Assembly (NCBI GenBank): GCA_963383645.1
Contig: OY726571.1
Coordinates: 80,807,108-80,871,107 of the forward strand
Direction of reading: 5' to 3'
DNA from: Muscardinus avellanarius
Taxonomy: Eukaryota; Chordata; Mammalia; Rodentia; Gliridae
DNA: 64,000 nucleotides
The notes under the pieces are model-generated. The model had not been told where the DNA came from. It did not search any database and was given only the letters and a program-made list of their open reading frames with translations. Position 1 is the first letter of the stretch. Each line of letters starts with the position of its first letter. A program made the translations under genes and the position numbers. Shown here in pieces: positions 36,216-48,800 of this stretch.

Positions 36216-36859
36216 ATGCATATTGTCGGCATCAGCACAGTCAAGGGCAAAAAGACAAATGACCTCACCGAAATAATGAAAGTTTTATGTTTTTTTGCTT
36301 GGCTATGTTTTGCTCGTCAACTTGGTCTCTCTAGAACCTAAAGTCTCAAGTGACAAATTCTGGCAAGGAATGAGTCTATTGAGAAGTTGTGATTCCATTG
36401 TCCAAACTGGGCACCACCATGAGAGGATGTGGGCCAAGGGGTCTGCGATCCTTAGCTTCCCCCGTCAACACCTGCCAAAGAGAAATCCTCATCATGGCAT
36501 ATGATTTAGGCTTAGATTATATCACTCCCCCACCCAGAAAATGGCCATTGAGAATCAGATACAGATGTTTTTCCCCCTGCATAATATTCCCTTTGTTGTG
36601 ATTTTTAGGTCTTTAGAAGACCCTGATGTAGAGATGAACAAATGGGACTGCCTTCCGAACCTCACTACGATGATGCTTCGATGCTTCTGGTTAACCAGCT
36701 CCCTTTGAATTCATCACAAGGGACATTTGCCCTCTGAGGAACTGTGGTATTTTGTATGCCCATCTTCCAAGGCCAAAACTTAAGTGACAACTCACTATGT
36801 TTCTTTTTTTTGCCTTGCCTAGAGCAAAACTTACTACTGAGTCATAGCAAGAACATAGA

Positions 36860-36882
36860 TGTATGTATGTATTTATGTATTT
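36860..36882. repeat. (ATGT)n repeat
   Basis: A short TGTATGTATGTATT tract forming the tail of a minus SINE. Confidence 0.8.
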
Positions 36883-37028
36883 GGTACTGGGGGATTGATT
36901 CCAGGGGCATCTAGCTTTGAGCTATACTCCCAGTCCTATTTTATTTATTTTATTTTGTAACAGTGTTTTCCTAAATTATGGCATGCTGGCCTTGAAGCTG
37001 CGATTCTTCTGTCTCAGCCTCCCAAGTA
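36883..37028 (-). mobile_element. B1-dID SINE, 5' end missing
   Basis: A minus copy from GGTACTGGGGGATTGATTCC to CTCAGCCTCCCAAGTACC, cut off before the B1 5' end. Confidence 0.75.
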
Positions 37029-37044
37029 CCCTGTCAACCCCCTC

Positions 37045-37275
37045 CCCCCTCTCTTGGGGTTCTGGAGGTGGAACCCAAGGCGTTCGACTTCCAAGCTACA
37101 CCTCCAGCCCTATTTATTCTTTTCTTTCTTTTTTTTTTTTTAAATTCTGAAACAGGATCTCACTAAATTGTGGAGGGTCTCACAAGGTTGCTGAGGCTGG
37201 CCACAAACCTGCGAGCTTCCTGTCTCAGCCTCCCGAGTACCGGGATTACAAGTGTGTGCAACTGTGCCCGGCTTG
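37045..37275 (-). mobile_element. B1-dID SINE
   Basis: A full minus copy directly after another in the same orientation, ending ACTGTGCCCGGCTT. Confidence 0.82.
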
Positions 37276-38554
37276 AGAACGAACAACTTTTTAAGTAAGC
37301 TTTAACCAAGTCTTGGTCTTCTCTCAGCTAGCATTTGTGAGGCTTCTGCAGGCATCAACAGCTTGACAAAAGTCATGAGTAAATCCCTACCCATGTCCAA
37401 CTATTGCCCCATCATTTGTTCTGGCTGCTTGTTTTTAGTTTCAATTTCTGGAAGCTCTGGCACCACGAAGGTTCAGGGACATTGTGGGAACTAGAAATGG
37501 AATCACTACCATAAATCCCCTACGAATCGTGACCAAAGAAATAATCACCCTTCCCAGTGAATTATCCTCATAAAGGAAATTACACTCAGGCTAACATTGG
37601 CCCAGGGAAGATAACTTCTCTTGCCCTGATATAAATATGGGCACTTCTGGAAAAGATCAAACAGGAGTTAAGTCAGTGAGTCACGGGCTATTGTTCTGGA
37701 AATTATATTCATATTGAGTCAGTCCAAATCTGAGAACTCTATTTGTGATGCAAATCAAAGGAAAAAATACTTCTGCTTAGCAAGCCAATGCAATTGTGAA
37801 CATCATTTAGATGAGTTACCACTTTAAGTCTTTTCTGATAGAGAGACAGAAGGGTAAGTCATGCGTGTCTGAACCAGACTTGGCACTGTTCATTTTTTCT
37901 TCTACTGCAGGTAATTATCCTGTATGATTCTCCTATGCATACATTAAAGCTGCAATGAATTAACAATGATCTTGTTTTCCTACATTCAGTAATTAGGAAA
38001 AAATTGATCAAGGAATAGTTTACATGTGGGCAGGGATCAGATAATCACCTTCACACACAAAAAATGGATTGACCCATCTTTTTTTTTTTCCCCTTGTCTT
38101 TTTTTTTCCTTCCCTTCTCCTCCTCTCTGTGGGGTTGTTGGGAGCTCGGAGGCTGGTGTAAGACCGTAGTTTGCTAGGAAGAGGAAGGCTGTCACTAGCA
38201 CCGCATTATTTATGGGATGCATCACTTGCTAGAGGCAAAGTGTCCAATTCACTTCAGACACATAGCTAAATTGGCTGGAATAACACACTTTTTGGCTGGA
38301 TACTGTGGAAAGGCTTCTCTGAGATCACAAGAGGGTCCCAAAGAGCTTTGTTCTTGCTTTGATATTAACCTATAATCTCAGGCTGTGTGGACAGCCCAAG
38401 ATGCGAGCTGCTGAGCCACAAGGTCTGGTAACCCCCGGCCAGTCAGTTCCACGGGAGAACACGGGCTCCCTGGACCTGCTCCTGGCTGGAGGCTGCTGGA
38501 GTCTTCACGTCTCCACCGCCATAGCCCCGACTCCAATGCCACGCAGCCTCAGGA

Positions 38555-38715
38555 GAAAATAGAGCTGCGTCTATTATTAATTTGGGGAGGCCTCAGTCCT
38601 CTATAAAATGGAGCTGATAAAAGCAATGATCTCCAGTTACCACAAGGACTCAACAAACCAATACCTGGGCCTCGTACCCAAGAGATGCTCTTCAGTGACA
38701 ACTATTATTAGTATA
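38555..38715 (+). mobile_element. MIR-like SINE
   Basis: CCTCAGTCCTCTATAAAATGG, GAGCTGATAAAAGCA and a CAACTATTATTAGTAT end fit MIR. Confidence 0.6.
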
Positions 38716-38821
38716 AAGTTTTTATGTAGATAGGGGGCTTTGCAGTAAGATAAGCCCTAGGTCGACAGGCAATATAAGATATGTAAAATATAGATACAAT
38801 TCAGATTTTACATTTATATTT

Positions 38822-38988
38822 TGTGGGGGGTACTGGGAATTGAACCCAGGGATGCTCCATCTCTGATCTATAGCCTCATCCCCACTTTATTTTTATTTTT
38901 TTATTTTGAAACAGGATCTTGCTAAGTTGCTAAGGCTGGCCTCAAATCAGCAATCCTCCTGTCTTAGCATGTACCACTACGTTCAGCT
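38822..38988 (-). mobile_element. B1-dID SINE, internally deleted
   Basis: A minus copy lacking the GGGATTACAAG segment; it runs from GTCTTAGCATG straight to TACCACTACGTTCAGC. Confidence 0.75.
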
Positions 38989-39027
38989 CTGAATTTATCT
39001 TTTAAAATTGCATTTTATTATTTTTTT

Positions 39028-39234
39028 TTTTGGGTGGTACTACGGATGGAACCCAGAGGCCTTCTACTTCCAAGCTACACTCCCAGACCTATTTTATATT
39101 TTATTTGGAAACAGGGTCTCACTTAGTTGCTGAGAGCCTCTCTAAGTAGCTGAGGCTGGCTTTGAACCTGCACGATCCACCTGTCTCAGCCTCCCAAGCG
39201 TGGGGATTACAAGCCTATGCCACCATGCCCAGCT
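39028..39234 (-). mobile_element. B1-dID SINE
   Basis: A full minus copy ending TGCCACCATGCCCAGCT. Confidence 0.85.
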
Positions 39235-39595
39235 AACATTGCAATATTTTCAGACTCCTCTCTTGCTCACGAAGTCCTTGTTTCTGTACATTTGGGAGCC
39301 TACCATTTACCTAAAGGGAGATGACAGAGGGAAGGACATTTTTTTACCATTTGAGAAATCTTATGTGTGGACTTTGGCCAGCTTTATTTTCTCCCAATTA
39401 GATTATAAAGGAGCGAGATTAGTCTCCTCAATGAAAAACGACATATCCCCTCAATATGCTCTTTTTCCCCCTTGTACCTCCAGCTTGATAACTTCATGTG
39501 CATTTATGAAACATCTTGGGTCAGTGTCACCCTTTAGCCTCTTCATACTTTGGCTATTTTATTCCATCAGCGAAGAGTCATTTTGCCACAGAGTA

Positions 39596-39617
39596 AAAAA
39601 AAAAAAAAAAAAAAAAA
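39596..39617. repeat. Poly(A) run
   Basis: About 22 A residues without a SINE body beside it. Confidence 0.75.
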
Positions 39618-40894
39618 TTACATCTGGAAAAATGTCTTAATGTGAAGAAACACATATTGGAGCGAGATCTTAAAAAAAAAAAAGTCCCTCAAAAAAGAAA
39701 CGCCGTGTGTCATTTCTGTCCTATTTTAGGCCAAAGATCACTATGACAAGTCTCAAAGGGCAAACTTTTTTTGGAAGGTCATGGGAGCCTGAAAAGGGAG
39801 TCATTCTTGATCTTTCTTATATCATCCTCAGGCAGGCTTCCCTCTGCAAAACAAAACTTCCACCTGAGGGTATTCATTAGGTAATAAAAAAAATCATCAT
39901 GATCTGGTCCCCGGTGAATTTTTGGCTTCAAATATGCCAGCCACATTTTGGTCCTGGAAGGGGGAAGGCAGGCAGGACAAATCTCCTTCTCCTCTTTCCA
40001 GCTTAGCGTCAGTGTTTGCTGTGAGATGTGGTGAGGCGTCCCGAGGTGGAGAGACCCCGCACCTCAATGACGCGGAACGCCCCGGTGCCGACCCAGCGTC
40101 TTCTACACACGCAGGCTGTGGTCCTCATCAAGCCTGTCAACCTTTCTGATGCGTTTCCTGACTGTGAAACCAGGAACGCTGGTGTTACAGCGCCATGCTC
40201 TATGGTTCAAATGGGCCAACGGAGGTGAAAGTTGTGGAAGACTGCAAAACCCACCAAAACGCGCGGTCCTATCAGGTAGACTTAAGCATTATTTAACAAG
40301 ACCGGGAACTTCAGGTTGAGGGACAAACACCAAACGTCAGGTAGCCAGGAAGGAGGCCTGTGTGGCAAAGAAGGTGTAGGGAAGGCAGAGTCAGCCATCC
40401 TCCTGGGGAGCAGGATTCCACAGCCATGTGAACTGCACTTCAGGGCGAGGGTGGTTAGTAGTCTAGCTCCTCTTTTTTCTCTTTTTCTCCATCTCTACAG
40501 CGACCCCCAATTCAAGGACACTTCCCAAAGTAAAGGGCACAGCATCTATGCTTGTCCAAGACAGCTCTGTTTTATAAAGTTGTTTGGATTCTTGCTTTTT
40601 AAACATTGGATTAGCTACTTTGAAAATCCTCCTCAATGCTATCAATTCCGCGCCCCTAAGTCTTCCCCCTACAAGCCAAAGAAAATGTGTTTGTTTCTGA
40701 GATAAGACTGAAGGATGCATTTCTCAGGGCAAGATTCAACAAGAAGAGAAGGTAGGTTTTAGCTTTGGTTATTCAACTACTGACTACTGCCCTGTTCTTT
40801 GCCTCGCAGTGAAGAAATCCGATAGGAATAATACCAGACTGCAGTCTTGAGTGACCTCTTTCTGCATCTGACTGCATGGATGGATCTAGTTATT

Positions 40895-41180
40895 TATTAC
40901 TGGGTGATAAATCACTTCCAAATGCAGTGGCCTGATGCTAGGACAGTGAGTCAGGACCTGGAGGGGGCCCTGCCTGCGTGCCCTGGAGCAGGGTCTATCC
41001 TGAGTCAGATGGTGGCTGCACTTGGAACGGTAGGGACTGGAGTCGCCGAGGGTACCAGCCTCCTCTCCTGGTGTTCTCAGGTCTGTGTGCGGTCAGCAGC
41101 CTGGGTTTCCTCACAGCAGGGTGGTCTCGGAAGAATCAGACAGCTTTCAGAGCTGGTATTCCAGCCAACATCTCCTATGG
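40895..41180. mobile_element. Old interspersed repeat, family unresolved
   Basis: TATTTATTACTGGGTGATAA, ATCACTTCCAAATGCAGTGG and TTTCCTCACAGCAGGGTGGT resemble a widespread ancient mammalian element that I recognise but cannot name with certainty. Confidence 0.4.
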
Positions 41181-41475
41181 TCTATCCCTAACTCACATTC
41201 TCCATTGAGCGAGAACATCATAGTTTTGAAGAAAAGAAACATACACCCCCATCTCTTTATGGGAGTGTCAGGGATACCTTGTAGGAGGAGTCTGTGGGGC
41301 AGGAGGCCATCTTTGACATATATAATCCACACTATGGATGCCGTGTGGGCTAAGCTGCAGAAAGTCAATATGTATCCCAGATGCTGATACTTACGCACAA
41401 TCTCTCCTCCCTTACCACATGGCACGCAGACAACCATTCTGGTGCATCCTTCCTTCACTCCTCCTTGTGCTTTTT

Positions 41476-41682
41476 TTTTTTTTTTTTTTTTTTTTTTTTG
41501 GTGGTACTAGGGTTCCTGGAAGCCCTTCTACCTCCAAGCTACACTCCCAGACCTATCTTATATTTTTTATTTTGGAAACAGGGTCTCTTAAGCCAACTGA
41601 GGCTGGCTTCGAACCAGCGCGATCCTCTTGTCTCTGCCTCCCAAGCTCGGGGATTACAAGCATGTGCTGCCACGCCCGGCTT
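41476..41682 (-). mobile_element. B1-dID SINE
   Basis: A full minus copy with a long T tract and the TSD CTCCTTGTGCTTTTT at 41461-41475 and 41683-41697. Confidence 0.92.
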
Positions 41683-42059
41683 CTCCTTGTGCTTTTTAAT
41701 GACCAATAAGAGTGGTTAAACTTCCTAAAACCCTCAGGCATCCATCTCTGTTCTACCACCTGCCACCATTCCTTAGAGGAGGGCTGGAGGGTGCCAGGTT
41801 TATGGACCTAGAGCGCCCACGCTCCTCGTGACTCCCAGGGCCACTGCAGACTTGAGTGCCACTAATGTCATTCTCAACCCCCTTTAGGACACCTTCCCGT
41901 GCTGAAGTCCAGAAGCTGGGCACACCCGTTCCCAGAACCCCTTGCAGTGAAGAATTTGCATGCATAGTAGGGCCGCCAGAACACTTGCACAAATCTGAGC
42001 TAGGCGTGACAGGCAGATGACAGGCAGATGAGACTAAGTCATAACTTCCTAAGTCTGTT

Positions 42060-42460
42060 GTAGAAAGTCACAAAGGCAGTGGTTTCAAACCACACACGCC
42101 TATCTTACAGTTGTGGAGGACAAGGTCTAAAAATGGGTCTCTCTGGGCTGACATCTAGGTTTCAGCAGAACCATGTTTCCTTCTGGAAGCTCCAGGAGTA
42201 TCTGTTCCTGGCCGTTCCCAGTGTTTCCTATATCGCTTCCCTGGTGGCTTCTCTTCCAGCTTCAGAGCCAGCCACGGTGCATCTTCTGACCTTCTTCCAC
42301 AGTCCTGAACCTTCTCTGCTTATAAGGACTGATGTGATGGACTGGGTGCAGCCAGAGAACCCGGGACACCGTGGAGTTCTTGACTTAGTCTCACCTGCAA
42401 AGTCCCTTTTACCATGCAGGGGCAGCATATTCATGGGCCCCAAGGATTAGGGCACGGGCA
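42060..42460. mobile_element. Old interspersed repeat, family unresolved
   Basis: CTTACAGTTGTGGAGGACAA, GGGTCTCTCTGGGCTGACAT, CCTTCTGGAAGCTCCAGGAG, CTTCCAGCTTCAGAGCCAGC and CCCAAGGATTAGGGC follow the order of a common old mammalian repeat. It explains the open frames seen here on both strands. Confidence 0.5.
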
Positions 42461-45400
42461 TGTTGGGGGCCTTGTTTGCCTGCTATCTTGACTTCTGTCC
42501 TCACTGACCTTCGCGGAGTGTCACTTTTTCTGTGGTGGCTTCCCAGCTGACTGTTTTCTGATCATGCTCTCATCGGCTCATTCAGGAGCTAGGAGCTTCA
42601 CAAATCCCCATAGATTAGGCAGGGATCTGTCTACTGGAAGCCCTCTCTACACTGTCTTTCAAAGTTCAACCAGGTATGTGCTCTTTTGGCCTTCAGTTTG
42701 AACGGCCGTTTCAAGTTCACAGTACATTTCCTTGACCATGCAAACTTGACAGTTCTGTAAGCCATTTAATGTTGTACGCTTTCTGCTAAGTGGGTTCTGT
42801 TCTCTGCAACTGTACCCTGATGCATGTTGGATTCCCTGTGTGTGATCATCATCTCGGCTCCATTTCTCCCTTTTCTTAACTTCCCTTTGCTTCTGAGCAC
42901 GAAGCATCACCAAGACAACACGAAATTCGATTCTAACTTGGGAGAATGCGGATCACGCTGACAAGGTTAAATGCTACCAATAGCCTTATCAATTAAAAGT
43001 GCGACATGGCCGTGCCACTCCAGGGTTGTGCAGGGCTGGTTAAACTTGAACCTAGGGCATCTAGGGTGGGGGACGTGCCAATCGAAAGGGAGACTGTGGT
43101 CACAGTTTAGGCCAAGGTCAAGTCAGTCCGGAGCTTCACATGTAGCAAAAAGTGGGGAAATCAAATGTCACGCTGGGATTAACCTCTTGGGAGTTGCTCT
43201 AGCTCCAGGAAACTGTCATTCTGAATTTATTCTCCCTATGAGGAGGAGGGGGAAAAGCCTGTTCTCTTCGTGTTTATCTGTGTTGCTTTGTATTCCTGAG
43301 ATTCTCTCCCCCCCTTCCTGATCTTGCCTTCCTTCCAAGAGCTCTCCTGGAGGACAGAAAGAAACAAGTGCAGAGAGAATGGCGTTATTGTTTCTTTACT
43401 CCCTTCCTGAAAGATTGGCTTGAAAAGGAAGAGATGACTTCCAGGGCTAGGGGTGAAGGCGGTGGCACAAAACCCAGAAGGTAAGGGGCAAATGCCAGAA
43501 AAAGTCCCAAGATGATGCCTTTCTGTACAGAACGCTGGTTTGGGGTACAGTTATGTTCTAGCAGCAGTAGCTTCATTAACTAAAACCCATTCACAGTTGT
43601 TCCCAGGTAGCCTTCCTGGCCTGGTCTTGCTCTGAGGGCTGGGTCACAGTGGTTGCTCCCAGTCCTCCCGTCTTCCTGTCTGCAAAGCCCCTGTTTCTTC
43701 TACTTATCCATAAGAGAATGAGAATCGGTGCTGACTGATCAATCACAGCCCCCTCCTACCTCAGATCTCCCTTATCTCTTTTTTTCTAGGGTGTTTGTGT
43801 GGCTTTTCGTCTAAGTCCAAACACTTCTGAGCGAAAGGGAAGCTGGTAATAACTCTGCTACCTTAGTAGCAGGTGCAGTGGGTATTAGGCTTGGGAGGTC
43901 CTGTGAGTGCCCCTGCCCAGCGTCGACTGTGATCAAAGCTTGGTCCCAGGGTGGCACAGTTGTGATATGGTGCGACCGGTGGAAGCTGGGGACCAGCGGG
44001 AGGCCCTCAGGGCAACAGGGGTGGGAGGCATGCTCTAGAGAAGGACCGTGGGACCCTAGTCTTTTCCCACTCCTGGTCCCAGTAGCAATCGCTTGCCCCA
44101 CCAAGTGCTCAACCATTGTTATCTGCCATGAGCCTACACGATGCCATTTGGACTCTCCACCTGCAAAATGGCAAGATGACAAACGTCTCTTTATTTCATA
44201 AGTAGCCTCAGTCAGGTATTTCCTTAGAGTGACAAAAGCTGACTAATCCATCGGGCCAATCAGGACATGTGGTCACCCACGGCAACTGCCCAACACAGGA
44301 GATTCCTCCCTCTTTCCTACCAGGCTGAACCCCCAAGAAGGTATAATTGGCATCTCATGCTTTGGTACCGAATGAGAGATCTCACTTTGACCAGATGCTA
44401 ACATAGTTGCTCAGTAAACATATGAAAGGTGATATTTCCCTGCATTACATAACACTGCAGGCTTGCCCTTAAGATCCACCTCAGAATTAAAAATGATTGT
44501 TAATTACTTCATTATCTTTTAGAATGCTAAACAGTGTGAATATGCTCCTTTTGTTTCAGACTCCTGACTCTGTGGTTTGGCTGGGAACTCGTTTTGATCT
44601 TATGGAACATAACGTAGAAATATTGCACCTCATTTGCTTGCACTGCTGAAAAAAAATCTAATTTCCTTTTTAATTAGTGGAATGAATGTGTGAAAACACT
44701 CCTCTCCTCACATCGTCCCCCTCGGTGTGATATAAACAATGCACAGTAAAATAGGCTGGAGAAACGAAGGACTCCTCTTCATGGTGCTCTGGATTCACCT
44801 GGGGGAGGTCAGACTGACAGGGAGCCATGTGTAAAATGACCTTTTCAAGAAAACATGTATTGTTTTTAGGGAACATTTCCAACCCAAGCGGGATGGACAA
44901 GCTTACATTGATCAAACCAACTCCAAACCTGGACTATTAACCCAGCAGGGATGCTTGCAGCCTCAGAGAAAAGCTACAGGGGAGGGAAGAGGATATGTCA
45001 GAATTTCCGCGTGGATTCATCCAAGATACGTGGTCTACTGAGTGTTCTACTGAACGGACCCGAAAGCGTCCATGAGCCTAACGCTGAGGGATATGTTGTT
45101 TCAAGATGCTTCCTACCTATAAGAATATGGTTTCAAATGTAGAGAAAAATGAAGTTAAAAGAGGGGCAAAAAGGGCACACATTAATATCCTTTTCCTTTT
45201 CTGAGCAAATCTCGCTAATAATAGCATCATGGGGTATTTACGTGACAGCTGCTTATGGCACTGCTCCGTACCCAGGTTTGCCTTTGGGGAGCCAGTTCTG
45301 TGTTGCTGGGCCGCCCCTCCCTCCCTTCTCCACCCCACCCCAGCCCCCTTGCTCCATTGTCTGTCTTCAGCTGGTATTCTTTTCTGGTTGAATGGCCACA

Positions 45401-47574
45401 AACACAAGCTGTCTATCTCTCCCAGCTCTTGGAGTCCTGCTTGGCAGATGAAAAAACCCTGGTAAAGGAGCTGTTCATAAGCACCGGGCCCTCCATGCTC
45501 AGGAAGCCCTAGTGGAAAGTCAAATCTGCCTTTGCCCCGAGGAGCACCCATTGTATAAATAAAATGACTTTCTTCCACCACCACTTCCGCCCAAGAAAGG
45601 CAAGAAACTGGGTTTAGACTTCTGGCTTCTTTTCAGAATAAAAACAGGACAGCTTTCATTTTTCCCCCCCAATACACTGAATGCAATGACTGGTACAGTA
45701 AATGACTGGCTAGAAACTCGTCGGTCCCAGAGCCTGCTGTTTGCACAATCTTGACCATTTAATATGAAAAAGGAAAGCTATGCTTTCCATCCCCAGCTGC
45801 CCTGGTTTGCATTTTGGTCTCTTGACAGAGAGGTGAACTAATAATCTGTGAATTCACCCAAATTACAACAGAGAATGGCTGGGCTATATTTAGAAAGGGC
45901 ATGTGGTTGGCAATACAGCTGGGACATAAGGTGTTTTCCTAGTAGAGATGTGTCCATTTTGATGACCTGGGGTTTATGGTCCCAGACTTAAAGAGCCCCA
46001 TTCCACAGACTTCGATACTGAAGCATGCACTTTTTGTGTAAGTTTAGCTACGAAGATCTATAGACATAAATAGTTCCTCTCCAGATTGTTTGACTTCTCC
46101 AGGTCACCCTTGAAACAGGACAGGTCTCTTCTATGCTGGGAATACCTTTGTAATTAACAAAAGGAAGGGAGCCATTTCTGGAATTTGCATTTGGGTAATC
46201 AGAATTCTCTGCAAGTCCTTAGTGCATACCTTCAATTTTCCTCGCTAGCTTGGTATTTCTTTATATTTGTACTGAGAATAAAATATTCAAAGCCAAAAAT
46301 CTCACATTAGAGTATCAGAGGATGAGAGAAGCAACACCAGTTGGCGGTCTTTAGGGGAAGCAGTAAGTGCATGTTCTTATTAGCAGGTTCTCCAATGTGT
46401 GTTTCCAGATGTTTGGATGTGGCACATTTTGGGGGAAAAAAAATCACTGTTTTGGAGTACCTCTACTAACAGCTGAGCACAGGAGGCTGATCCCTGGGGC
46501 TGGGCTGGAGGGGTAGATAAGTCCCCTGGAGGGGGCCTTTCCTCAAGCCATTGTTTCTCTAAATAGACACACCCTTGCAATTTATTCCTACAGGATGGGG
46601 GTAGCTACTGACTGCTTCCTAATTAACCACTAGAGACCAGCTGTGATGAGGCTGGTTCTAGGGGTTTGTGGCTGACAGCCCCTGCTTGTGACAGCAGCCC
46701 AAACACACTTTGCTGGACCCAGACATTGTGAGCGGGCCAACTCAGAGGCCCAAGGAGCCAGAGGAAGAAGAGAACTAAGTCAGTAGGGATGCTGGGGGAG
46801 AGGAGAAGGGGGAGGAGGAGATACCGTCCTCAGAGACTGCCGAACCTGATAAAAAGCCAAAAAGGACAAAATATTTGTGTCAGGTAACAGTGGCACAGCT
46901 GCTCACGCGTGAGGTCCGGTCTCGGAGCAGATCAGTATAATTTCTGAGGGGGTGGGGTAAATGATCAGTCATGGTCCTAGCTAGACCTTCAGCCCTAAGC
47001 ATGGACACCAGAGGGCAGAAAGTGGGAATCAGGGAAGAAAGAGCCCCAACGTGTTTTCTAAGACAATCCAAACTGTTTCGCCAGATAGAAAGCTTAGACC
47101 TTCTCCTGGGTCCCTCGGGAGGCATACAGGTTTCTCCTATCAAGAGTGACAGGGGCAGCCAAGCCCACAGTGCACCCCCCCACCCAACAGACCCAGCCTG
47201 GCTCTCCAGCGAGCTGTCATTTTGCACAGCCCTGCCACCTAACACCTGGAAGGCTTCTACTTCTTGGATTTGAAACTGCACCTCCTCCCTTCTGCCTCCT
47301 GCTACCTGTGGGAGGGAGCTAGGTGGTGACAGTCAGGGGGGCACAGTCCCTCCTCTGCCACAGATACCTGCCGGCACTCGGGTCCTCAGGTGCGCCCCTC
47401 CCCCACCTTTCCAGACTCGGCTCCACCAGGAGGTCACACGAGTCCCCTTTCTAGTCCCTCTTCCCGATTGTCGCCCCCCCCCACATCTGGCTAATTTGGA
47501 ATTCAGAACAAGGGTCTGGTTAACTCAGAGCCAAGCTTCACTGGTCAACCTGGGACCAGTCAAAGACACCCCCC

Positions 47575-47576
<2 letters not shown>

Positions 47577-47623
<47 letters not shown>
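47577..47623. repeat. (CA)n microsatellite
   Basis: About 23 CA units at the left edge of the CpG island, about 400 bp inside RIPOR3 intron 1. Confidence 0.95.
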
Positions 47624-47624
<1 letters not shown>

Positions 47625-48023
47625 GGCCCAGGTCCTACTCTGAGTTGGCGCTGAGTGCCGGAAGTGGTCCTGTAACTGGGGACCCCTGGGACCCCCTCCG
47701 GGCCACGGGCTGTCTCCCGGCTCAGTGACCACTGAGCTGGCGCCGCGGCCGCTCCTCGGACCTTCCGCGGCCCGTCCCCCCACTCTCCAGGGCATCTTTG
47801 GGTACTGCATGCAAAAAGTCTCCTTTCCCCGCAACTTCCCTTCTCTCTGCCGCGGGCATCTGGTGCCCAAACCTGCCGGCTTTGGGCACCCAAGGACGCC
47901 TGGTCTCAAGGGCTCCCTGCCGCAGAGCGTCCTTCTCGTCGCTCCCTCCCCGCCTCCCCACGGACCTCACCAGGCTGTCCGCAAAATCAGAGGCAAAAGG
48001 AGCCAACAGGAAGGTGCGCTTAC

Positions 48024-48047
48024 CTAGAGACAAGCGCTGGGCGTCAT
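48024..48047 (-). promoter_or_regulatory. Upstream ORF of seven codons in RIPOR3 exon 1
   Basis: ATG at 48047 opens MTPSACL, followed by TAG at 48026-48024, the last three bases of the proposed exon 1. It is out of frame with the main start in exon 2, about 29 nt downstream after splicing. Such a short upstream ORF close to the main start could lower initiation (general knowledge of uORFs; effect not measured here). The -3 base is G, a fair context. Confidence 0.5.
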
Positions 48048-48250
48048 GACAGGCGCAGGATCCCTGCTCCGCGGGGCGCCCGGGCTGCTGCACCCCGCTG
48101 GCTCGCAGATCGCTGGGGAGGGCCGGCCTCGGGGACACTCGTGCCCGCGCGGCCGCCCCGGTGAAGTTGCGGGCGGGCGGGGCGCAGGGCGGGCCGGAGG
48201 AGGCTGCGCGTCACGGGCGGGCGGGCGGGGGCGCGGGCAGCGGAGCCACA
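48024..48250 (-). other. RIPOR3: RIPOR3 putative non-coding exon 1 (left end exact, right end approximate)
   Basis: The exon is inferred from a strong donor, CTCTAG followed by gtaagc, inside the CpG island and facing the rest of RIPOR3. No transcript evidence is available, so the 5' end near 48.25 kb is a guess. The last 24 bases form a short ORF whose stop is the final codon of the exon. Alternative first exons elsewhere in intron 1 or upstream cannot be excluded. Confidence 0.6.
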
Positions 48251-48664
48251 GCCGCGCGCAGCTCACCAGGCACCAGGCACCAGATGTCAGCCCGGGAGAG
48301 CTCGGTGGACCTGCGCTGGAAGCCGCGCCGGGGAGGATGGGCGCACCGGAGGGAGAGCGCAGGGAAACCCTGGCTAGCCCGGGGATCTCTAATAGGCCGC
48401 ACGGCAAGACAATGAGCTGCGGCGGGGGCCGCGGGGGTGGGGGAAGCAGGGTCGGTGGCGAATGGTGACAGTCCTGCTTGGAGAGCCCCTCTGGAATGGT
48501 TGCTTTGTGCCTGCGCCCTGTGAGCACCTTCCCACATCTCATAAGGATGTAGAGAAACAGTTGATTTTTTAAATTTCATTTTTGGTGGATGCGAGTTATG
48601 CATAAAGCTTTTCTTTAGGAAGGTGTGGGTCTGCTTGACAGACAAAAACATCCCATGAGGAGGG

Positions 48665-48800
48665 CCTGTGGCCAGATGTGGTGCTGCATGCTTGTAACCC
48701 CATTACTAGGGAGGCTGAGACAGGAAGATGGAAGGTTTGAGGCCAGCCTCAGGGTCTTAGGGAGTTCCCAGTAAAAAAAAAAAAAAAAAAAAAAAAAAGG
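48665..48800 (+). mobile_element. B1 monomer without ID half
   Basis: TGTGGCCAGATGTGGTGCTG through the B1 body, ending CAGTAAAAAAA with an A tail of about 25. The ID half is missing, so it is either a B1 monomer or a deleted dimer. Confidence 0.75.

Larger units (their letters stand above)
47640..48470 (-). promoter_or_regulatory. RIPOR3: CpG island, candidate RIPOR3 promoter
   Basis: This is the only long CpG-dense stretch in the window. It has many CG dinucleotides and repeated GGGCGG-type Sp1 boxes around 48168-48192 and 48214-48232. No TATA box is evident, as is usual for island promoters with dispersed starts. It overlaps the proposed exon 1, whose donor faces left towards exon 2. Its left edge abuts a CA repeat at 47577-47623. 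Bidirectional activity is possible but no divergent exon was seen. Confidence 0.75.

Noticed and set aside
42079..42450. 123-residue plus-strand open frame
   Set aside because: It falls within an old interspersed repeat, and an antisense open frame covers the same stretch.
45117..45584. 155-residue minus-strand open frame in intron 1
   Set aside because: It has no clear splice acceptor and donor pair, overlaps several plus-strand open frames of equal quality, and resembles no family I recognise.
47722..48138. 138-residue open frame on the minus strand through the CpG island
   Set aside because: It has no ATG (it begins with GTG), runs through the proposed splice donor at 48023, and is explained by the lack of stops in GC-rich DNA. 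Only its right part overlaps the likely exon 1, as untranslated leader.
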